NCBI GenBank assembly: GCA_016710635.1
Contig: JADJVL010000003.1
Coordinates: 62,001 to 126,000, forward strand
Length of the DNA stretch: 64,000 bases
Direction of reading: 5' to 3'
Origin: Holophagaceae bacterium
GTDB lineage: Bacteria > Acidobacteriota > Holophagae > Holophagales > Holophagaceae
Part shown: positions 36,255 to 44,860 of the stretch, piece by piece
Position numbering within the stretch: the stretch's first letter is position 1
Layout: each line of letters begins with the position of its first letter
Translations under genes and position numbers: made by a program
The notes under the pieces: model-generated
What the model was told of the DNA's origin: nothing
The model's input: only the letters and a program-made list of their open reading frames with translations
The model's database searches: none

Positions 36255-36348
36255 GTCCTGGGGGCGGCCTGGCTGAAGTCCAGGTTCCGGCCTCCTCCAA
36301 ACGCGCTTTGCCTGGGTCGCGGGCGAGCGGTCCGAATACCCTGGAGCC

Positions 36349-37227
36349 ATGGCCTTGCAGAAATGGAGCTTCACCGTCGCCCTGGAGGAGGGCTCCCTCC
36401 GGCTGGACCAGCTCATCTCCGTCCGCACGGGCCTCAGCCGGCGCAAGGCCCGGGAGGCCCTGCAACTCGGCGGCGTGCAGGTCGCAAAGACGAGGGTCCG
36501 CGTTGCGGGGCGGATGCTGAAGCCCGGCACCGAAGTGCGCGTGGCCTTCGACGAGACCCTCGGCGGCCTGCCGGAGCTGATCCTGGAGATCGTGCACGAG
36601 GACGCCTGGTTGCTGGCGGTGAACAAGCCCGCGGGCCTGCCGACGCAAGGCACCTGGGCCTCGGACCGCCACGATGTCCTGGCCCTCCTGCGGCGGCAGC
36701 GGCCGGACCTGCAGCTCTTCCTGCAACACCGGCTCGACCAGGGCACCTCGGGGCTGCTGCTCTTCTCCAAGGACCCTGCGGTGAACGCTCCGCTCACGAA
36801 GCAGTTCACCGAACACACCCTGCGCAAGACCTACCTCGCCCGCGTCGCGAGCCCCTGCGAAGCCTGCGTGGTGGAACTGCCCATCGGCCGCCTGCGGGGC
36901 GCCGATCCTGGCCGCTATGCCTGCGCAGGCGATCTCCTGGAGCCCAAGCCCGCCCGGACGGCCTTCCGCCCCGCCACCGCGGAAGAAGCTGCTGGTCTGC
37001 ACCCCGCGCCCTGGGTCGTGGCCGAGCCCGCCACCGGCCGCACGCACCAGATCCGCGTGCACCTCGCCCACCTCGGAAAGCCGGTCCACGGCGACCGTCT
37101 GTACGGCGGCGCCGCGGACCCGCAGATGTGGCTGCACGCCTGGAAGCTGGAGCTCGACCATCCCGGCACCGGTCTTCGCATCGAGCTCATCGCGCCCCCG
37201 ACCCGGTTCCTGGAGTCCACGCGATGA
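36349..37227 (+). CDS. RluA family pseudouridine synthase
   Basis: A 292-residue RNA pseudouridine synthase. An S4-like N-terminal region (SLRLDQLISVRTGLSRRKAR) precedes the catalytic domain. The domain has LAVNKPAGLPTQGT and the active-site motif LQHRLDQGTSGLLLFSKD, whose Asp is the nucleophile. TGRTHQIRVHLAHLGKPVHG near the end is also characteristic. It likely modifies 23S rRNA or tRNA; the exact target cannot be assigned. The stop overlaps the next start (ATGA). Confidence 0.9.
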   Translation: MALQKWSFTVALEEGSLRLDQLISVRTGLSRRKAREALQLGGVQVAKTRVRVAGRMLKPGTEVRVAFDETLGGLPELILEIVHEDAWLLAVNKPAGLPTQGTWASDRHDVLALLRRQRPDLQLFLQHRLDQGTSGLLLFSKDPAVNAPLTKQFTEHTLRKTYLARVASPCEACVVELPIGRLRGADPGRYACAGDLLEPKPARTAFRPATAEEAAGLHPAPWVVAEPATGRTHQIRVHLAHLGKPVHGDRLYGGAADPQMWLHAWKLELDHPGTGLRIELIAPPTRFLESTR

Positions 37228-37712
37228 AGGTGTTCCGCCAGCTGGGTTCCTGCGGCTCCATCCTCGTCTTCGGCCCCATCCTGTGGCTGGCCGCCTGCTG
37301 GGGCAGCCGCGCCCTCTCCCAGCACGCCTACGATGGCCAGATCACGCCCATCACGCGGACCCATCGGGTCGCCTCCGGCGCCATTCCGGCGGGAGGCACG
37401 CCGGTAAAGGACCGCCGGGTGCTCGCGGAGTTGGAGAAGTACGTCCTCATATGGAACCTGGAACCCGGCGCCCATCCCGATTTCCCCGACGCGTCCCGGT
37501 TCCCCTTCAGCCTCAACCTGTTCAAGTCCAAGGCCCTCTTCATCCGCCTGAAGCAGAAACAGGCCTTCCTATTGAGCCAGCACCACGGGGTGCGGCGCCA
37601 GGGGGATGTCTGGTACCTCGAGCCGGACCCCCAGGCGGCCCTGGGAGGGCGGCGTTTCCGGGTGGAAGCGAAGGGCGGCCAGGTCCAGGACGCCTGGGAA
37701 GATCCGAAATGA
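37224..37712 (+). CDS. hypothetical single-pass membrane protein
   Basis: A 162-residue protein whose N-terminus (MKVFRQLGSCGSILVFGPIL) forms one membrane helix or an uncleaved signal. A soluble outer domain follows, with the stretch LAELEKYVLIWNLEPGAHP. No family recognised. It is coupled by four-base overlaps to the pseudouridine synthase before it and the lipid-kinase-like gene after it, so it is a real gene of this small operon. Confidence 0.72.
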   Translation: MKVFRQLGSCGSILVFGPILWLAACWGSRALSQHAYDGQITPITRTHRVASGAIPAGGTPVKDRRVLAELEKYVLIWNLEPGAHPDFPDASRFPFSLNLFKSKALFIRLKQKQAFLLSQHHGVRRQGDVWYLEPDPQAALGGRRFRVEAKGGQVQDAWEDPK

Positions 37713-38659
37713 TGAAGCTGCCCCTCCTCTTCAATCCGAAATCGGGCCTGCGGCCCAAGGACCCGGACGCCTTGATGCGGGCCCTTCCCGCCACCCTTCG
37801 GGACCGCGTGGCTCCCGTGGTCTTCGACGCCCCCTACGAGTTCGCCCCCCACATCGACCAGGCTCGCCGCGCCGGGGGGCCGCTCCTCGTGTGGGGCGGC
37901 GATGGCACCATCCACCATGCCGCCAGGGCCTTGCTGGAGGCGGGCTGTCCTGTGCCCCTCGGCGCAGTACCCGGTGGCAGCGGCAATGGCCTGGTGCGGG
38001 GGCTGCGCACGCCCCTGGAGCCCGCCGGCGCCGTGCAACGGCTGTTGGAGGGCCGTGAGCTGGCCATGGACGTGGGCCAGCTGGATGGCGCCCCCTTCTT
38101 CAATCTGTGCGGGACCGGCTTCGAAGCGGCGGTGGCCCACGCCTTCGAAGGCGGGACGGGCCGGGGCTTCACCGGCTACGCCAAGACCTCCCTCCGGCTC
38201 TACCGCACCCAGCGGGACATGACCCTTTCCTGGGACGCGGAGCTTCCCGCAGCAGGCCTCCCGCCCTCCCGTTCCGACCGCCTCAAGGCCGCATGGCGCG
38301 GCCCGGTCCCCGAACTGCCTCCAACAGCCTGGAGCCTCTGTTTCGCGGTGTTGCCCCAGTACGGATCGGGCCTGTGGATCGCCCCGCAGGCTGATCCCCG
38401 TGACGGCATCCTCAGCTGGGTCCGCCTCGCCCGGCCCCGACTCCTGGACCTCCTCACGGGCCTGCCCGCCCTCTTCCGGGAGGGTGGCACGACGCATCTT
38501 CGCGAGGAAGGACGCCTCCTGCGGGCGTCCCTCCGCCTTGACCGGAGCCTGCCCTGGCACATGGATGGCGAAGCCGTCGGGGCGCGGGACCGCGCCGAAC
38601 TCTCCACCTTGCCCGGAGCCCTGCGCATGCAGGTCACCCAGGCCTGTCCCTGGTCCTAG
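37709..38659 (+). CDS. diacylglycerol/lipid kinase family protein
   Basis: A 316-residue DAGK-catalytic-domain protein that phosphorylates a lipid or related diol. It has an N-terminal FNPKSG motif, the ATP-binding GGDGTIHHAARALLEAG, and PLGAVPGGSGNGLVRGL, the P-G-G-S-G-N-G substrate/nucleotide loop. C-terminal LPWHMDGEAVGA corresponds to the usual D-G-E segment. Length is right for the YegS/BmrU type. The ATG overlaps the upstream stop. It converges with a small minus-strand frame. Confidence 0.87.
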   Translation: MMKLPLLFNPKSGLRPKDPDALMRALPATLRDRVAPVVFDAPYEFAPHIDQARRAGGPLLVWGGDGTIHHAARALLEAGCPVPLGAVPGGSGNGLVRGLRTPLEPAGAVQRLLEGRELAMDVGQLDGAPFFNLCGTGFEAAVAHAFEGGTGRGFTGYAKTSLRLYRTQRDMTLSWDAELPAAGLPPSRSDRLKAAWRGPVPELPPTAWSLCFAVLPQYGSGLWIAPQADPRDGILSWVRLARPRLLDLLTGLPALFREGGTTHLREEGRLLRASLRLDRSLPWHMDGEAVGARDRAELSTLPGALRMQVTQACPWS

Positions 38660-38835
38660 CGGGCTTCCCGGATCGCAGTGCCGGCCTGGCCATGGCCTGC
38701 AGCCCTGACCGGTGCGGTCCATGCGGAGGTCGGGTCCTGGAAACCTCCCACCAGTCCCCAGACCATCAGGCCCAGGGCCACGGCCACCCAGAGGGGCCGT
38801 AGCAGGACGGGCTTCGTGGCGCGATGGGATCTCAT
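38656..38835 (-). CDS. small single-pass membrane protein (59 aa)
   Basis: A short frame in the 286-base gap after the lipid kinase gene. It reads a basic start (MRSHRATKPVLLRPLW), one hydrophobic helix (VAVALGLMVWGLVGGF), then a small hydrophilic tail. Positive-inside charge supports a membrane orientation. There is no clear ribosome site, and the frame overlaps the convergent gene end by four bases. No family recognised. Confidence 0.4.
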   Translation of the reverse strand: MRSHRATKPVLLRPLWVAVALGLMVWGLVGGFQDPTSAWTAPVRAAGHGQAGTAIREAR

Positions 38836-38896
38836 GGGCGAAACACATCCACAACCGTGCCAGAAGCCTGTCCCATCCTCCGGTCACGATCACCCA

Positions 38897-38927
38897 AAAC
38901 AAAAAGCCGGGCCCGACGGCCCGGCTT
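38897..38927 (-). terminator. Rho-independent terminator after the secreted paralog
   Basis: On the minus strand a ten-bp GC-rich stem (AAGCCGGGCC with its complement, loop of four) at 38904-38927 is followed by TTTTTGTTTTG. It lies about 19 bases beyond the stop of the gene ending at 38946. This is a textbook intrinsic terminator for the paralog pair. Confidence 0.85.
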
Positions 38928-38945
38928 GGGGAAGGTGTACAGGGT

Positions 38946-39740
38946 TCAGCGGGATTTCGCGGGAGCCGCCTCAGATTCAGGAGCTGGCTTGGGAGCCTCC
39001 GTGCGGGACGGATCAGCCTTGGGCACCACCTCCCCGTGCTTCGCCCAGATCCCGACGGTCTGAGGCATCGCGTCGGGGCTTTCGAGCTTGCCGTCCCAGC
39101 TCCGCTTCACGGAGATGGTGTAGGGATACTGCCTGCTGCTCATCCATCCCGGGTCATCGGCGATGACGAAGATCTGCTGGGGGGAATTCTTCGGATTCTT
39201 GAAGGTCACCACGGGCGTGCCCTTCGGGATGAGGTTCTGTAGCATCCCTTCCTGGAGCCCGCCCCACTTGTTGACCATCATCAGGCGGAACCAGCCAAGG
39301 TTCGGGTGGTCCAATCGGACCTCGAGCTCGCCCTTGGCGGGCACCACGAACCCGTAGGCCTTCCACCCCGCCGGGAAGTAGGCGACGTCCCGCAGCGAGT
39401 CGATCTGGCCACCCACGGGAACCACCGGGATGAAGCCCTGGCGCGCCATGCGCTGCATCTCCTTGAAGATGTCCCGGCGCTGCCAGGCGGCGCCCGTCAT
39501 CGGATTGCGGTGCCGCTCCAGGGGCGGCGGCGCCAGGACGACCCGGCGCCGGGGCTCCATGGGTTCGAAGGCGCGGTAGCCGCGCCCTCCCGTGGGACCG
39601 GTGATGCGCATGCCCGGAGAGGATTCCATGCGGGGCATAGGCCGGGCCTGGGCGCCGCCGCCCCGGGTTTCCTCCTGGGCCAGAAGGCTGAATCCTGTGG
39701 TAAGGGCCACGAGCAGGGAAAGTGAACGGGGGACGGACAT
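38946..39740 (-). CDS. hypothetical secreted protein (paralog 2 of a tandem pair)
   Basis: A 264-residue exported protein with start ATG 39740 after GGAGG. The signal peptide region is SLSLLVALTTGFSLLAQ. A disordered Gly/Pro/Arg-rich segment runs to about residue 100. The conserved domain contains WKAYGFVVPAKGELEVRLDH, GWFRLMMVNKWGGLQEGML and VIADDPGWMSSRQYPYTISV. It is clearly homologous to the next gene upstream (39869-40648). The domain looks like an all-beta, possibly ligand-binding fold, but I recognise no family. The tail is Pro/Ala/Glu-rich. Confidence 0.75.
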   Translation of the reverse strand: MSVPRSLSLLVALTTGFSLLAQEETRGGGAQARPMPRMESSPGMRITGPTGGRGYRAFEPMEPRRRVVLAPPPLERHRNPMTGAAWQRRDIFKEMQRMARQGFIPVVPVGGQIDSLRDVAYFPAGWKAYGFVVPAKGELEVRLDHPNLGWFRLMMVNKWGGLQEGMLQNLIPKGTPVVTFKNPKNSPQQIFVIADDPGWMSSRQYPYTISVKRSWDGKLESPDAMPQTVGIWAKHGEVVPKADPSRTEAPKPAPESEAAPAKSR

Positions 39741-39868
39741 GAGGCCTCCAGATTCAGGCTGGCACGGAAAGAGAGTCCAGGTGCCGTAGTGATAAAGATC
39801 GTCACTCACAAACAGTAGGGCAAGGGGCCGGTCCCCGAGGAGGCCGGGGGCCGGTTGGGCGTCCAGAT

Positions 39869-40648
39869 TCAAGGAAGCCCGGTGTCCTGGCGAGGGGTTT
39901 CGGCCTTGGCCGGGGCGGCCGCGGTGGCTTTCTCGAGCTGACCCTCCAGCATCGCCCAGATGCCCAGGCGCTGGGGCACGGGGCGGAGGTCGACTTCCTT
40001 GCCGGACCAGCTGCGCTTGATGTTGAGGGTATAGGGAAGCCGGGAACTGCTCATCCAGCCCGGGTCGTCGGCGAGGACGAAGACCGCCTGGGCGGAATTG
40101 CCGGGATTCTTGTACGTAACGATGGGATCACCCTTCGGATGCAGGTTCTGGAGCATGCCATTGGATAGCTGGCCCCATTTGTTCATCATCAGGAGGCGGA
40201 ACCAGCCCTGGTTCGGGTGAGTCAGCCGCACTTCCAGTTCCCCTTTGCCCGGAACGACAAAACCGTAGGCCCTCCAGCCGCTCGGCAGAGCCGTATGGGC
40301 CTTGAAGGCGTCCAGGCCCCCTTTGACCATCGTCACCGGAACATAGCCCTGTCGGCTCAAGTTCCTCAATTCCCGGACGAGGTCCCGCGCCTCCCAGGCC
40401 TGGGGGGTGGGCAACGAGGTGCAGCGCTCCATCTCCCGAGGCGTGATCACAGATCGGACCGTAAACTCGGAGGTGTAGCTGCCGCGCGAATCGGCGCCCG
40501 TCGACATCATCGACACGCCCCGGCCCGAGTCGCTGGCTTCGATCCTCGGCTGGGCGCGGTCGGCATTCCTGGAACCTTCCTCCTGGGCGGCGAGGCCAAG
40601 GCCGGCGGACAGGCCGGCGAGGATGGGGATGAGTCGTGCACGACGCAT
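39869..40648 (-). CDS. hypothetical secreted protein (paralog 1 of a tandem pair)
   Basis: A 259-residue exported protein. AGGAGG precedes the ATG, and the signal peptide is MRRARLIPILAGLSAGLGLA. Its domain shares with the downstream paralog the segments WRAYGFVVPGKGELEVRLTH, GWFRLLMMNKWGQLSNGMLQ and VLADDPGWMSSSRLPYTLNI, followed by KRSWSGK. The pair is probably co-transcribed, with 128 bases between them and one terminator after the second. Function unknown; the strong conservation of the W/Y/D residues suggests a binding site. Confidence 0.75.
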   Translation of the reverse strand: MRRARLIPILAGLSAGLGLAAQEEGSRNADRAQPRIEASDSGRGVSMMSTGADSRGSYTSEFTVRSVITPREMERCTSLPTPQAWEARDLVRELRNLSRQGYVPVTMVKGGLDAFKAHTALPSGWRAYGFVVPGKGELEVRLTHPNQGWFRLLMMNKWGQLSNGMLQNLHPKGDPIVTYKNPGNSAQAVFVLADDPGWMSSSRLPYTLNIKRSWSGKEVDLRPVPQRLGIWAMLEGQLEKATAAAPAKAETPRQDTGLP

Positions 40649-40764
40649 GGAGCCTCCTGAGTATGTGATTGGGTTCGAGTTCTGGTCATCCAGGACCGTG
40701 CCAACTGCTGCTGGAGCGCGTGGACCCGGCCTGCGCCCTGTATCCTGGACCTTTGGGGCGGCCC

Positions 40765-42132
40765 ATGTTCGGCAAGATCCAGCGCATCCACTTCGTGGGC
40801 ATCGGCGGCAGCGGCATGTCCGGCATCGCCGAGGTGCTGGTGAACCTGGGCTACCAGGTCAGCGGCTCGGACCTTAAGGAAGGTCCCGTCACCGAGCGCC
40901 TCAAAGCCATGGGAGCCGCCATCCGGGTAGGCCATGATGCAAGCTGCATCGAGGGCGCCCAGGCCGTGGTGATTTCCAGCGCCGTGAAGGCCGACAACCC
41001 TGAGGTGCTCGCCGCCCACGCCGCCAAGATCCCGGTCATCCCCCGGGGCGAGATGCTCAGCGAGCTCATGCGGATGAAGCAGGGCGTCGCGGTGGCGGGT
41101 TCCCACGGCAAGACCACCACCACCAGCATGATCGCCCAGGTGCTCAGCGCCGCGGGCCTGGATCCAACCATCGTCATCGGCGGCAAGTTGAACATCCTTG
41201 GCAGCAACGCCAAGCTCGGCAAGGGCGAGCTCCTGGTGGCGGAGGCGGACGAAAGCGACGGCAGCTTCCTCCTGCTGAACCCGACCCTGGCTGTGATCAC
41301 CAACATCGACCGGGAACACCTCGACCACTACAAGGATCTGGACGAGATCTGCGACGCCTTCCAGGCCTTCGCCAACAAGGTGCCCTTCTACGGGGCGGTA
41401 TTTCTCTGCATGGACGACGCGAACGCTTCCAATGTGCGCCCGCGCATCAACCGGCGCGTGGTCACCTACGGCACGAACCCCCAGGTGGAGATCCGCGCCC
41501 GCGAGATCCGCCAGCAGGAGTTCCGCACGAACTTCCACGTCACCGCCGGCGAAGCCGATCTCGGTGAATTCTCCCTGGGCGTCCCCGGCCACCACATGGT
41601 GCTGAACGCCCTCGCCGCCATCGGCGTGGCCCTCGAACTGAACGTCCCCGTCGAAGCCATCCGGGAACACCTGGCGGCCTTCACCGGCGCGGACCGGCGC
41701 TTCACGAAGAAGGGCGAGAAGGACGGCGTCCTGGTGGTGGACGACTACGGCCACCACCCCACGGAGATCGCCGCCACCCTCAAGGCCGCGCGGAAAGGCT
41801 TCCCCGCCCGGCGCATCGTCGCGGCCTTCCAACCCCACCGCTACACGCGGACCCAGGCCCTCATGGAGGAATTCGGCCGGGCCTTCTTCGAAGCCGACCT
41901 GGTGGTGCTCACGGAGATCTACGCGGCCTCCGAAACCCCTCTTGAGGGCGTGGATGGCGCCGCCCTGGCGGAGACCCTGCGGGCCCACGGGCAGCGGGAC
42001 GTGCGCTTCGTGGCGGAGGTCGAGGAGCTGCCCCGGGAATTGAAGGCCCTCACCCTGCCCGGGGACCTGCTCATCACCTTCGGCGCCGGCAGCATCACCC
42101 ACGCCGGACCGGCTTTCCTGGCCCTGCCCTGA
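40765..42132 (+). CDS. murC: UDP-N-acetylmuramate--L-alanine ligase
   Basis: A 455-residue Mur ligase adding L-Ala to UDP-MurNAc in peptidoglycan precursor synthesis. The N-terminal Rossmann motif is HFVGIGGSGMSGIAEVLVN, the ATP loop is VAVAGSHGKTTTTSMIAQ, the central part has LVAEADESDGSFLLLNP, and the C-terminal domain has VVDDYGHHPTEIAATLKA and FQPHRYTRTQALMEEF. ATG 40765 is chosen because the family starts there; the frame is open to 40669. It lies outside a visible division/cell-wall gene cluster, since no other mur or fts gene is in the window. Confidence 0.94.
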   Translation: MFGKIQRIHFVGIGGSGMSGIAEVLVNLGYQVSGSDLKEGPVTERLKAMGAAIRVGHDASCIEGAQAVVISSAVKADNPEVLAAHAAKIPVIPRGEMLSELMRMKQGVAVAGSHGKTTTTSMIAQVLSAAGLDPTIVIGGKLNILGSNAKLGKGELLVAEADESDGSFLLLNPTLAVITNIDREHLDHYKDLDEICDAFQAFANKVPFYGAVFLCMDDANASNVRPRINRRVVTYGTNPQVEIRAREIRQQEFRTNFHVTAGEADLGEFSLGVPGHHMVLNALAAIGVALELNVPVEAIREHLAAFTGADRRFTKKGEKDGVLVVDDYGHHPTEIAATLKAARKGFPARRIVAAFQPHRYTRTQALMEEFGRAFFEADLVVLTEIYAASETPLEGVDGAALAETLRAHGQRDVRFVAEVEELPRELKALTLPGDLLITFGAGSITHAGPAFLALP

Positions 42133-42174
42133 GGATGACTCGCGTTACGATGGCTCTTTCCGACCGGAGCCACC

Positions 42175-44844
42175 GTGAAGCCCCTGCCCGCCCTCGCGGC
42201 CTTCGTCTGCGCCCTGCCCGCCACCGCCGCCCTCCCCTCCGCGGGCTTTCCTGAGGCCACCTGGTTCCCCTCCGGCGCCTACCGCACCGGCATCCCGAAA
42301 CCGGACCTGGGCAAGGCCTACACGCCCCACAGCGCCCTCGTGGCCTACGCGAAGGCCCTGGCCGAAGCGGCGAAGGACCGGGTCCGCCTGGAGATCCTGA
42401 ACGTCACCGAGGAAGGACGGCCCCAGCCCTTCCTGATCATCAGCAGTCCCGCCAACATGGCCCGGCTGGAGGCCCTGAAGGCCGCCAATGGGAAACTCGC
42501 CGATCCCCGGACCTGTTCGCCAGGGGAGGCGGAGTCCATCGCCAAGGAGCAGCCCGCCTTCGTGTGGCTTGGCTACTCCATCCACGGCTACGAGGCCAGC
42601 GGCAGCGAGGCCGCCCTGGCCGTGGCCTACCACTTCGCCGCCAGCGAGGAAGCCGATGTGCTGGCCCAGCTCGATCGGGTGGTCCTGCTCCTCGACCTGA
42701 CGGAGAATCCCGATGGCCGGGACCGCCACACCCAATCGGTGGGAGAGGTGGTGCAGGGCCAGAATCCCAGCGACGGCCAGGACGCCCAGAACCAGGCCCG
42801 CTGGCCCGGGGGGCGCTTCAACCACCGCCTCTTCGACCTGAACCGGGACTGGGCCTGGCAGACTCAGGGCGAGAGCCGGGCCAAGGCCGCGGCCTTCCTG
42901 GCCTGGAACCCCCAGGTCCTCGCGGACCACCACGAGATGGAGCCCGAAGCCAGCTACTACTTCCCGCCCACCATGCAGCCGGTGCACGAAGCCATTCCCC
43001 GGCCCTTCGCGTCGACCTGGCAGGTGGCCTTCGGCCGGGGCCTCGCCCGGGCCTTCGACGCCCAGGGGCTGGCCTACTACTCCAAGGAGCGCTTCGACCT
43101 CTTCTATCCCAGCTACGGCGACAGCTGGCCCAGCCTCCATGGCGCAGTTGGGATGACCTTCGAGATGGCCAGCCCCGGCGGGCTCTCCTACACCCGCAAG
43201 GATGGCGAGAACCTCACCCTGGCCACCCGCATCCACCGCCATTTCACCGCGAGCCTCGCCACCGTGCGCACCGCTTCCGAAAACCGCCAAGCCCTGGTCT
43301 CCGACTTCCAGAAGGTGCGGCGGGAGCGGCTGGACCTCGGGGACCGGGCCGGGGCCTTCCTCATCAGCGCCGAGCCCGATCCCGGACGCAGCGCCGCCCT
43401 CGCGGAGCTCCTGCGCCTGAACGGGGTGGAGGTGCTGCGCACCACCGAAGCCGTGTCGACCTCCGGCCTGGAAGCCCTTGGTCAAGGGAAGGTCCCCGAA
43501 TCGGTGAAGGCCGGCGGCTATCTCGTCGCCCTCGACCAGCCCAACGGGCCCACGGCCCTGGCCCTGCTGGAGCGGGAGGCCCGCATGGGTCCGAAGCCGA
43601 GCTATGACGTCACCGCCTGGAGCCTGCCCCTCACCTTCCATGTGCACGCGTTCCACGCCAAGGTCCGCCCCCGGGTCGCCACCGCGCCGGTCGCGCCCTC
43701 GGCCCCGGAAGCCCTTCCGGAGGCCCGCTGGGCCTATGTGCTGCCTTCGGGCTTCGAAGGGCGGGAACGGACCCTGGCGCGCCTTCTCCAGGAGGGTTTC
43801 AAGGGCTCCGTGGCGTCCGAACCCTTCACGATCCAGGGCCAGGCCTATGGGGCAGGTTCGGTGATCTTCCCGCCCCGGCTGAATGACTTCGCGAAGCTGC
43901 GGCCGCGGTTGCAGGAACTGGCCGGACGCCATGGCCACCCCGTCGCCATCGCGAATTCCGCCCTGGTGGAGAGCGGCCCCGACCTGGGCTCCTTCCGGGT
44001 CGGCCCCCTCAAGCTGCCGAAGGTCGCCGTCCTGATGGATCGCCCTTCAAACCCGACCGCCCTCGGCGCCGTGATCCACACCCTGCGAGAGACGGGCCTG
44101 CCCTTCGCCCAGGTGCGGGCGGACCGCCTCGGCGGCGCCCTGCTCCACCGCTACACCCACATCGTCCTCGTGGACGACGGCAGCGGCGGGAACGGGTGGA
44201 AAGGCGTCCTCGGCGAGGGCGGCATCGCCAAGCTCAAGGCCTGGTGCGCGGAGGGCGGCATGCTGGTGGGCCTCCAGGGCGGCGCCGCCTTTGCGAGCCG
44301 CGCCGGCCTCACGGAAACCGGCCTCCGCCATCTGGCCCGGGCCGCGGAGGAGGCCCGCCTGAAGGAGAAGGACCCCAAGAAGGAGGCCGAGAAACGGGAT
44401 CCCGCGGACCTCGTGCAGCCCTGGTCCAAGCGGGAGGACCGCGCCCTGCAGGAGAGCATTCCCGGCGCGCTGCTGAAGGTCGACGTGGACACCACCCATC
44501 CCCTGGGTTGGGGAATGAACGGCGGCGAGGGCTCGGTCCTGAACTCCAGCGACACCATCCTTGAACTGAGCGCCGGCGGGGAAAATCCCATGAGCTATCC
44601 CGGCCCCGCCAAGGACCGCAAGGAAGGCGGTCCCGAGCTCAAGCTCTCGGGCCTGCTGCCGAAGGCCCTGGAGGCCAAGCTGCACCACACCGCCTATGCC
44701 CTCCGGGAGCGCAAGGGCCGCGGCGGCCTCATCCTCTTCGCCGGGGATCCCGTCTTCCGCGGGCTCTCGCCCTATACGACGCGGGCCTTCCTGAACGCCC
44801 TCTTCTTCGGGGCCTATACCAGCTTCCCCGACGACGAGGACTGA
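42175..44844 (+). CDS. M14 family zinc metallopeptidase, exported
   Basis: An 889-residue exported carboxypeptidase-like protein starting at GTG 42175, with signal peptide PLPALAAFVCALPATAALP. Zinc-binding features of the M14 domain are WLGYSIHGYEASGSEAALAV (H-x-x-E pattern) and the later VLADHHEMEPEASYYFPP, with LLDLTENPDGRDRHTQS between them. About 500 residues follow, including a glutamine-amidotransferase-like segment (LKAWCAEGGMLVGLQGGAAF). It is probably periplasmic or outer-membrane-attached and acts on peptides. Such long M14 proteins are common in Acidobacteria-like genomes. Confidence 0.87.
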   Translation: MKPLPALAAFVCALPATAALPSAGFPEATWFPSGAYRTGIPKPDLGKAYTPHSALVAYAKALAEAAKDRVRLEILNVTEEGRPQPFLIISSPANMARLEALKAANGKLADPRTCSPGEAESIAKEQPAFVWLGYSIHGYEASGSEAALAVAYHFAASEEADVLAQLDRVVLLLDLTENPDGRDRHTQSVGEVVQGQNPSDGQDAQNQARWPGGRFNHRLFDLNRDWAWQTQGESRAKAAAFLAWNPQVLADHHEMEPEASYYFPPTMQPVHEAIPRPFASTWQVAFGRGLARAFDAQGLAYYSKERFDLFYPSYGDSWPSLHGAVGMTFEMASPGGLSYTRKDGENLTLATRIHRHFTASLATVRTASENRQALVSDFQKVRRERLDLGDRAGAFLISAEPDPGRSAALAELLRLNGVEVLRTTEAVSTSGLEALGQGKVPESVKAGGYLVALDQPNGPTALALLEREARMGPKPSYDVTAWSLPLTFHVHAFHAKVRPRVATAPVAPSAPEALPEARWAYVLPSGFEGRERTLARLLQEGFKGSVASEPFTIQGQAYGAGSVIFPPRLNDFAKLRPRLQELAGRHGHPVAIANSALVESGPDLGSFRVGPLKLPKVAVLMDRPSNPTALGAVIHTLRETGLPFAQVRADRLGGALLHRYTHIVLVDDGSGGNGWKGVLGEGGIAKLKAWCAEGGMLVGLQGGAAFASRAGLTETGLRHLARAAEEARLKEKDPKKEAEKRDPADLVQPWSKREDRALQESIPGALLKVDVDTTHPLGWGMNGGEGSVLNSSDTILELSAGGENPMSYPGPAKDRKEGGPELKLSGLLPKALEAKLHHTAYALRERKGRGGLILFAGDPVFRGLSPYTTRAFLNALFFGAYTSFPDDED

Positions 44845-44860
44845 GCCGGAGCCGCCGGCC

